Shown here in pieces: positions 6,537 to 10,589 of a stretch of 10,589 nucleotides of DNA. A program made the position numbers and the translations under genes. Each line of letters opens with the position of its first letter. Within the stretch, counting starts at the first letter, position 1. The stretch is from Lachnospiraceae bacterium. Lineage in GTDB: Bacteria; Bacillota_A; Clostridia; Lachnospirales; Lachnospiraceae. The stretch covers positions 1-10,589 of the forward strand of contig JAGAES010000030.1 in assembly GCA_017613055.1 (NCBI GenBank), in the 5' to 3' direction. The notes beneath the pieces are model-generated. The model did no database searches and had not been told where the DNA came from. It saw only the letters and a program-made list of their open reading frames with translations.

Positions 6537-8263
6537 AGAAACAAACAGTGCGCCGCGTACTTTCTTATCTCGGCCACCAGAAGCTGTTTCTGACACTTTC
6601 CCTTTTGCTGTCCGCCCTTTCGGTCATCTGCGCGCTTTATGTTCCTCTTCTGCTTGGTGACGCAATCGACGGAATTGCAGGCGAAGGCAAAGTGGATTTT
6701 GACCTGATCCGAGATATTCTTCCGAAGGCGGCTTTGTGCATCGGTATATCGGCTGCCGCTTCGTGGATTACGGCTACCATCAATAACGCAATCACATTTC
6801 GCGTCGTAAAGGAAATCCGGGAAGAGTTCTTCGAGAAAATTACGCGTGTTCCGGTTTCCTACCTCGATTCCCGTGAGAACGGAGATCTTTTAAGCCGTAT
6901 GATTTCGGATGTCGATCAGCTTTCCGACGGATTACTGCTCGGCTTCTCTCAGTTTTTCACCGGCGTTGTGACGATTGTCGGAACGCTGTTCTTCATGCTT
7001 TTGAAGAGTCCTTTGATTGCCCTTCTTGTCGTCGTTCTGACGCCTGCTTCGCTGCTTCTTGCGAAATTCATCGCAGGGCGTACCTATAAGCTGTTCCGCG
7101 AGCAGGCAAAGGTCCGCAGCGAACAGACCGGCCTGATTGACGAGATGATCGGAAACCGGAAGATTGTGACTGCTTTCTCGCATGAAGAGGAATCCCTTAA
7201 GGAGTTCGGAGAAGTCAATGACCGTCTTACTCGCGCCTCGCTCCGCGCGACGTTCTTCTCCTCGCTGACCAATCCGAGCACGCGTATCATCAACAACACG
7301 GTTTACGCTGTGGTAACGCTTGCGGGCGCGCTGTCGGTAATTGCCGGAAGACTGACGGTCGGAAGCCTATCCGCCCTTCTCGGCTACGCCGGGCAGTATG
7401 CAAAGCCGTTCAATGAAATCTCGGGCGTTATTACCGAGCTGCAGAACGCGCTCGCCTGTGCGGGCCGCGTCTTCGACGTGCTTTCCTATGAATGGGAAGA
7501 ACCCGCTGCGGAGACTGTTACGGACTTTACGCCCGAAGGGCATGTCCGGGCGGAGCACGTCGCATTCTCCTACCGGCCTGACCGGCCGTTGATCCGGGAC
7601 CTGAACATTGATGTGAAGCCTGGCGCGAAGATTGCGCTTGTCGGTCCGACCGGCTGCGGCAAGACAACGATTATCAACCTTCTGATGCGTTTCTACGACG
7701 TGAATTCGGGCGTTCTTTCGGTCGACGGCACGGATATCCGTACCATTCCGAAACAGGCAATCCGGAAGCAGTTCGGAATGGTTCTGCAGGACACCTGGCT
7801 TGCCGAAGGCTCAATCCGTGAGAATATATGCATGGGAAGGCCGGATGCGACCGACGAAGAAATGATTGCTGCCGCCAAGGCGTCGCATGCACACAGTTTC
7901 ATACGGCGTCTCCCGAACGGCTATGATACCGTCCTCTCCCACGGAGGCGAGGAGCTCTCTGCCGGTCAGAAGCAGCTTCTGTGCATCTCGCGCGTTATGC
8001 TTGCGCTTCCTCCGATGCTGATTCTCGATGAGGCAACCTCCTCCATCGATACCCGCACCGAATTAAAGATTCAGGACGCGTTCCAGGCAATGATGAAGGG
8101 ACGCACCACATTTATCGTAGCACACCGGCTGTCAACCATCCGAAACGCCAACTGCATTCTCGTCATGAAAGACGGCGACATTATCGAGCAGGGCAGCCAC
8201 GAGGAGCTGATGGCCCGGGACGGCTTCTACAAGGAACTCGTGCTCGCCGGACGAAACGGATAG
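6533..8263 (+). CDS. ABC exporter half-transporter, catalytic-site subunit
   Basis: This is the second half of the heterodimeric exporter, 576 residues. Its ATG overlaps the previous stop (ATGA) and has the strong site AAGGAGG (6520-6526), so the two are translationally coupled. Six membrane segments lie in about residues 15-310. The ATPase domain has Walker A GPTGCGKTT (371-379), Q-loop Gln419, Walker B LILDE with catalytic Glu500, and switch His531 in VAHRLST. Its signature is LSAGQ (475-479) in place of LSGGQ, the complementary defect to the first subunit. The predicted pair has one hydrolytic and one regulatory ATP site. The nearby divergent two-component genes may control it, though that is inference from position. 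Confidence 0.94.
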   Translation: MKKQTVRRVLSYLGHQKLFLTLSLLLSALSVICALYVPLLLGDAIDGIAGEGKVDFDLIRDILPKAALCIGISAAASWITATINNAITFRVVKEIREEFFEKITRVPVSYLDSRENGDLLSRMISDVDQLSDGLLLGFSQFFTGVVTIVGTLFFMLLKSPLIALLVVVLTPASLLLAKFIAGRTYKLFREQAKVRSEQTGLIDEMIGNRKIVTAFSHEEESLKEFGEVNDRLTRASLRATFFSSLTNPSTRIINNTVYAVVTLAGALSVIAGRLTVGSLSALLGYAGQYAKPFNEISGVITELQNALACAGRVFDVLSYEWEEPAAETVTDFTPEGHVRAEHVAFSYRPDRPLIRDLNIDVKPGAKIALVGPTGCGKTTIINLLMRFYDVNSGVLSVDGTDIRTIPKQAIRKQFGMVLQDTWLAEGSIRENICMGRPDATDEEMIAAAKASHAHSFIRRLPNGYDTVLSHGGEELSAGQKQLLCISRVMLALPPMLILDEATSSIDTRTELKIQDAFQAMMKGRTTFIVAHRLSTIRNANCILVMKDGDIIEQGSHEELMARDGFYKELVLAGRNG

Positions 8264-8270
8264 ACAGGGC

Positions 8271-8299
8271 TTGTGTTTCCCTTCCGAATAGCGTATAAT
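8271..8299 (+). promoter_or_regulatory. Promoter of the GH3-like gene
   Basis: TTGTGT (8271-8276), a 17-base spacer and a perfect TATAAT (8294-8299) begin eight bases after the second ABC gene's stop. No terminator separates the two, so read-through from the exporter operon is also possible. Confidence 0.65.
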
Positions 8300-8354
8300 A
8301 TTTTTACTTGCGGTACATTCGATGTGCCTTACCGGAAACAGGAGGATCGGCGTT

Positions 8355-9623
8355 TTGCGAAAACAGACCGTTATCTCAATTGTCTCGCTTATTGTGATTA
8401 TCGCTCTGCTTGTCATCACGCGGATGGCCGGCGGAAACCGGACCGCAGGAACGGATTTCCTGACGGGTTCCCCCGCGCAGGTTACCGTAGACCCGGAATC
8501 GTCCGCTTCCCCGGCACAGACGAATACGCCTACAGCTACTCCTCTTCCGACCGACACACCGACTCCGACTTTGAGTCCGACACCGACGGCAACGCCGACT
8601 CCGACCGAGCCGCCGGTTCCGACGATTGCTCCGGAGTACCTTGATGCGGCGCAGGCCGTGCTGGATCAGATGACGGTTGACGAGAAGATTTATCAGCTCT
8701 TCCTCGTAACTCCCGAACAGCTGACCGGTGTCTGGCCCGTTACCAATGCTTATGATAAAACGAAGAATGCCATCCGTCGTAAGCCGGTGGCAGGCATCGT
8801 TTATTCCTCCGGGAATATTGACAATAAATCCCAGCTGACGAAGCTTCTTTCAAACAGCCAGGGTTATTCGAAATTCGGTCTGTTTCTTGCAATCCGGGAA
8901 GAAACCGGAGCGCTGACGGCCGCAGCCGGTACGAACCGGATAGAAAGCTTCTACGAAATCGGCAGCACGGGCGATCCGGACAAGGCTTATGAGGCTGCGT
9001 CTTCTCTCGGAAGGGATCTGCTGTCGCTCGGATTTAACCTGAACCTCGCGCCGAATACGGATATCACTGTCGGCATTTCCTCGTTCGGTTCGGATGCGGC
9101 AACCGTCGCTCCGATGACGGCGGCCTATGTAAAGGGTGGTCTTTCCGTCGGGATGCCGAGTGTGCTGTGCCATTTTCCGCTTCCGAATGCAATCCGCGAC
9201 GAGCGGACTCTTAAGGAGCTTCAGGCTTCTGAGTTTAAGGCGTTCTCGGCCGGAATCCGCTCCGGCGCATCCGTTGTGATGGTCGGTTACGCGGATATGG
9301 CTTCGCTTTCCGATACCGGACATCCGGCATGCCTGAACCCGGACGTCATCCTTCTGCTCCGTGAGGAGCTTGGTTTTAACGGTGTTATTATGACCGATGC
9401 GCTCGATTCGGGCGTCATCACTTCGCGCTATAACGACGGTGAGGCGGCGCTGATGGCGATTCAGGCCGGCGCGGATATCATTTACCGCCCTGCCGATCTG
9501 GACCTTTCCGTGAATGCCCTGAAATTCGCCCTCGCAGAAGGCTCGTTAAGCGAGGAACGCATTAACGAAAGCGTGCTCCGCATTCTGGCCCTGAAGGCGC
9601 AGTTCGGCATTCTGAAACAGTAA
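8355..9623 (+). CDS. Membrane-anchored GH3 (NagZ-like) protein with altered active site
   Basis: The TTG at 8355 is chosen because AGGAGG (8340-8345) lies nine bases upstream; an ATG at 8322 is in frame but lies before that site. The product has 422 residues. Residues 5-22 form an N-terminal membrane anchor, about 40-93 a Thr/Pro-rich wall-spanning linker with repeated TPT units, and 98-415 a glycoside hydrolase family 3 TIM barrel. GH3 landmarks include LGFNLNLAPNTDI (225-237), SFGSD (243-247), LLLREELGFNGVIMTDALD with the expected nucleophile Asp348, and a helical end. Known NagZ enzymes cleave N-acetylglucosamine from muropeptides or wall glycans using a KHFPGHG loop. Here that motif is CHFPLPN (272-278), and the substrate-binding DQEGGR segment is REETGA (181-186). 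The fold is clear; activity is doubtful or unusual. Cell-surface location is well supported. Confidence 0.85.
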   Translation: MRKQTVISIVSLIVIIALLVITRMAGGNRTAGTDFLTGSPAQVTVDPESSASPAQTNTPTATPLPTDTPTPTLSPTPTATPTPTEPPVPTIAPEYLDAAQAVLDQMTVDEKIYQLFLVTPEQLTGVWPVTNAYDKTKNAIRRKPVAGIVYSSGNIDNKSQLTKLLSNSQGYSKFGLFLAIREETGALTAAAGTNRIESFYEIGSTGDPDKAYEAASSLGRDLLSLGFNLNLAPNTDITVGISSFGSDAATVAPMTAAYVKGGLSVGMPSVLCHFPLPNAIRDERTLKELQASEFKAFSAGIRSGASVVMVGYADMASLSDTGHPACLNPDVILLLREELGFNGVIMTDALDSGVITSRYNDGEAALMAIQAGADIIYRPADLDLSVNALKFALAEGSLSEERINESVLRILALKAQFGILKQ

Positions 9624-9646
9624 TAACCTCCCGACCGGGGAGTTAT
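9623..9646 (+). repeat. Bulged hairpin between the GH3-like and 220-residue genes
   Basis: ATAAC (9623-9627) and TCCC (9629-9632) pair with GGGA (9638-9641) and GTTAT (9642-9646), leaving one bulged C and a five-base loop. No T-run follows on the plus strand, so it is not a clear terminator. It begins at the last base of the TAA stop and may stabilise or process the mRNA between the two genes. No good promoter was found here, so the next gene is probably transcribed from upstream. Confidence 0.4.
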
Positions 9647-9673
9647 GATAAAAACATAAAGGAGAACAAGCAC

Positions 9674-10336
9674 ATGAGCAACGAAATGACACAGCAGAAC
9701 ACGGATGGCGCTCTTGCCGTATGCCTCCGGAAGAAAAACGACAAGACTCCGGTAGTTTTCTATGCGGATCGCATGAATTTCAAGGGGGAAACGATTCTGT
9801 ACAGTGATGTCGAGTCAATCAGCATCACCGCCAGCCACACCGCTTACAGCATCCTTTTTGAAGTGTATTCCGGTATTTGCAAACTCCGCCTGAAGGACGG
9901 CAGAAAACTGAAATGGAAGACCGGCTCCTGGGGTTTGTTCGGTATTAACGGCATAAAGCGCAAGAAGGGATACTTTGCACAGTTCTATGCAGCACTTCTC
10001 GCAACCGTAGCGAAGAAGGTTTCCGCAGATTATATTTCGCAGATTAAACTCGGCGGAACTGTGAAGATCGGCGGCATTACGCTTACCCCGACCGAGATTT
10101 CCGGTAAGAGAGCAATGAAGTCCATCTCGCTTCCTTACAGCGAGATCGCCGGCGCTAATGTATACAGCTGCAACGTTTACATCAACAAGAAGGAAAAGAA
10201 CCGTTCCGCATTCAATGCGATTCCTTTGAACGTTAACAATGCAATCTGCCTTCTTTACATCGTCAACTCGCTTGTCGGCGTGGAGACGAACACCGACGCT
10301 TCCTCTCTCGAGGGTGGCGCTCCCGCAGAGGAGTAA
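9674..10336 (+). CDS. Unknown 220-residue protein with two similar halves
   Basis: The ATG at 9674 follows AAAGGAG (9658-9664) at nine bases. No signal peptide or membrane segment is evident, so a cytoplasmic or peripheral location is likely. The protein seems to hold two modules, each strand-rich and ending in a hydrophobic helix: about 25-117 (helix FAQFYAALLATVAKKV) and about 129-201 (helix NNAICLLYIVNSLV). Each has a related turn, LYSDVESI (42-49) and LPYSEIAGA (153-161). This layout resembles tandem small PH-like or GRAM-like domains, but that is a structural guess and not a family match. The last 20 residues are acidic and probably disordered. It is 50 bases after the GH3-like gene and is followed by a strong terminator, so it likely ends that operon. 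It is almost certainly a real gene of unknown function. Confidence 0.8.
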   Translation: MSNEMTQQNTDGALAVCLRKKNDKTPVVFYADRMNFKGETILYSDVESISITASHTAYSILFEVYSGICKLRLKDGRKLKWKTGSWGLFGINGIKRKKGYFAQFYAALLATVAKKVSADYISQIKLGGTVKIGGITLTPTEISGKRAMKSISLPYSEIAGANVYSCNVYINKKEKNRSAFNAIPLNVNNAICLLYIVNSLVGVETNTDASSLEGGAPAEE

Positions 10337-10365
10337 TTCCGGTTTATACTCTTTGCAAACAAAAC

Positions 10366-10406
10366 GGGACCAATGCAACGAATGCATTGGTCCCTTCTTT
10401 TATTTC
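10366..10406 (+). terminator. Strong intrinsic terminator
   Basis: A perfect 12-bp stem (GGGACCAATGCA at 10366-10377, TGCATTGGTCCC at 10383-10394) with loop ACGAA is followed by the T-rich run TTCTTTTATTTC. It closes the GH3-like and 220-residue gene unit. The A-rich flank on the left could let it work on the other strand too. Confidence 0.92.
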
Positions 10407-10448
10407 TCTGTCATAAGTGTTTTACTGGTTCAGACTCTTCATCGTCGG

Positions 10449-10470
10449 GATAAGCCTATCATAGCTTATC
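10449..10470 (+). repeat. Hairpin in the gene-free right end
   Basis: GATAAGC (10449-10455) and GCTTATC (10464-10470) form a 7-bp stem with an 8-base loop. The segment CCTATC (10455-10460), mostly in the loop, is complementary to GATAGG (10493-10498), so an alternative long-range pairing is possible. Confidence 0.4.
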
Positions 10471-10478
10471 TTCCGCCC

Positions 10479-10541
10479 TTTGAAAACGGCCCGATAGGTC
10501 AGGTCAATGACCCGTCAGGTCAGGTTTTCAAAACTTTTTTT
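10479..10541 (+). terminator. Candidate second terminator with a large inner loop
   Basis: TTTGAAAAC (10479-10487) and GTTTTCAAA (10524-10532) form a 9-bp stem, followed two bases later by seven Ts (10535-10541). The enclosed 36 bases hold the direct repeat GTCAGGTCA (10498-10506 and 10514-10522) and a small GGTC/GACC hairpin. The loop is long for an ordinary terminator; the form fits a regulated terminator or the 3' end of a small RNA. No gene lies between it and the terminator at 10366. Confidence 0.4.
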
Positions 10542-10570
10542 GTATACCAAGCCCATAATAACAAGAATAC

Positions 10571-10589
10571 TGTCCCCGAGGTGGGGACA
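10571..10589 (+). repeat. Perfect hairpin at the window edge, REP- or element-end-like
   Basis: TGTCCCC (10571-10577), loop GAGGT and GGGGACA (10583-10589) pair perfectly over 7 bp. Short GGGGACA/TGTCCCC hairpins of this kind often flank REP-associated or IS200-like Y1 transposase genes. The window ends here, so the neighbouring sequence cannot be seen. It could also be the stem of a terminator. Confidence 0.4.

Noticed and set aside
8541..8635. CCGAC-rich DNA repeat as a possible mobile or recombination site
   Set aside because: It is in frame and encodes the Thr/Pro linker of the GH3-like protein, which accounts for the repetition.
9815..10387. Minus-strand open frame of 190 codons opposite the 220-residue protein
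   Set aside because: The plus-strand frame has a good ribosome binding site and a terminator placed for it; the minus frame has neither and starts inside the terminator stem.
10497..10524. Repeated GTCAGGTCA as a CRISPR or satellite array
   Set aside because: Only two copies of a 9-base motif are present, with no longer repeat or regular spacers.

Overview
The window looks like chromosomal DNA of a Gram-positive, low-oxygen Clostridia-type bacterium (Bacillota). The support is strong AGGAGG-type ribosome binding sites, GTG and TTG starts, sigma-A-like promoters, intrinsic terminators, a lipoprotein signal, a WalK/PhoR-type two-component pair and a Thr-Pro-rich cell-surface linker. Most genes are fairly GC-rich; the first ~900 bases are clearly more AT-rich and hold short, broken or unrecognised genes. 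No tRNA, rRNA, CRISPR array or intact mobile element was seen.

Left part (1-1089, minus strand): the 5' end of a lipoprotein gene that runs off the window, a degraded coding remnant, a 107-codon gene of unknown function that may be truncated, and a very small transcription unit (promoter, strong ribosome binding site, 10-codon ORF, terminator). That small unit lies between the 107-codon gene and the end of a Na/phosphate cotransporter gene.

Middle left (1090-4671, minus strand): an apparent operon of an OmpR/PhoB-type response regulator, a membrane histidine kinase (1 base between them) and a Na+/phosphate cotransporter with a C-terminal PhoU-like domain. The grouping suggests phosphate-linked control, but this is inferred from context.

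Middle right (4803-8263, plus strand, divergent from the two-component genes): two overlapping ABC exporter genes whose motifs complement each other. The first keeps a canonical signature but lacks the catalytic Glu and switch His; the second keeps both but has a changed signature. This is the pattern of heterodimeric multidrug-type exporters with one consensus and one degenerate ATP site.

Right part (8271-10589, plus strand): a promoter and a membrane-anchored GH3 (NagZ-like) protein with a Thr-Pro linker and a strongly altered active site; a 220-residue protein of unknown function that appears to hold two similar halves; a strong terminator; then about 180 bases without a gene that fold into several hairpins, one followed by a T-run, ending in a perfect GGGGACA hairpin resembling a REP or mobile-element end.

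The points most worth following up are the tiny autonomous unit at 941-1068, the GH3 protein with a lost catalytic loop, the structured gene-free segment at the right end, and an apparent ATG-to-ATA change at the expected start of the phosphate transporter.
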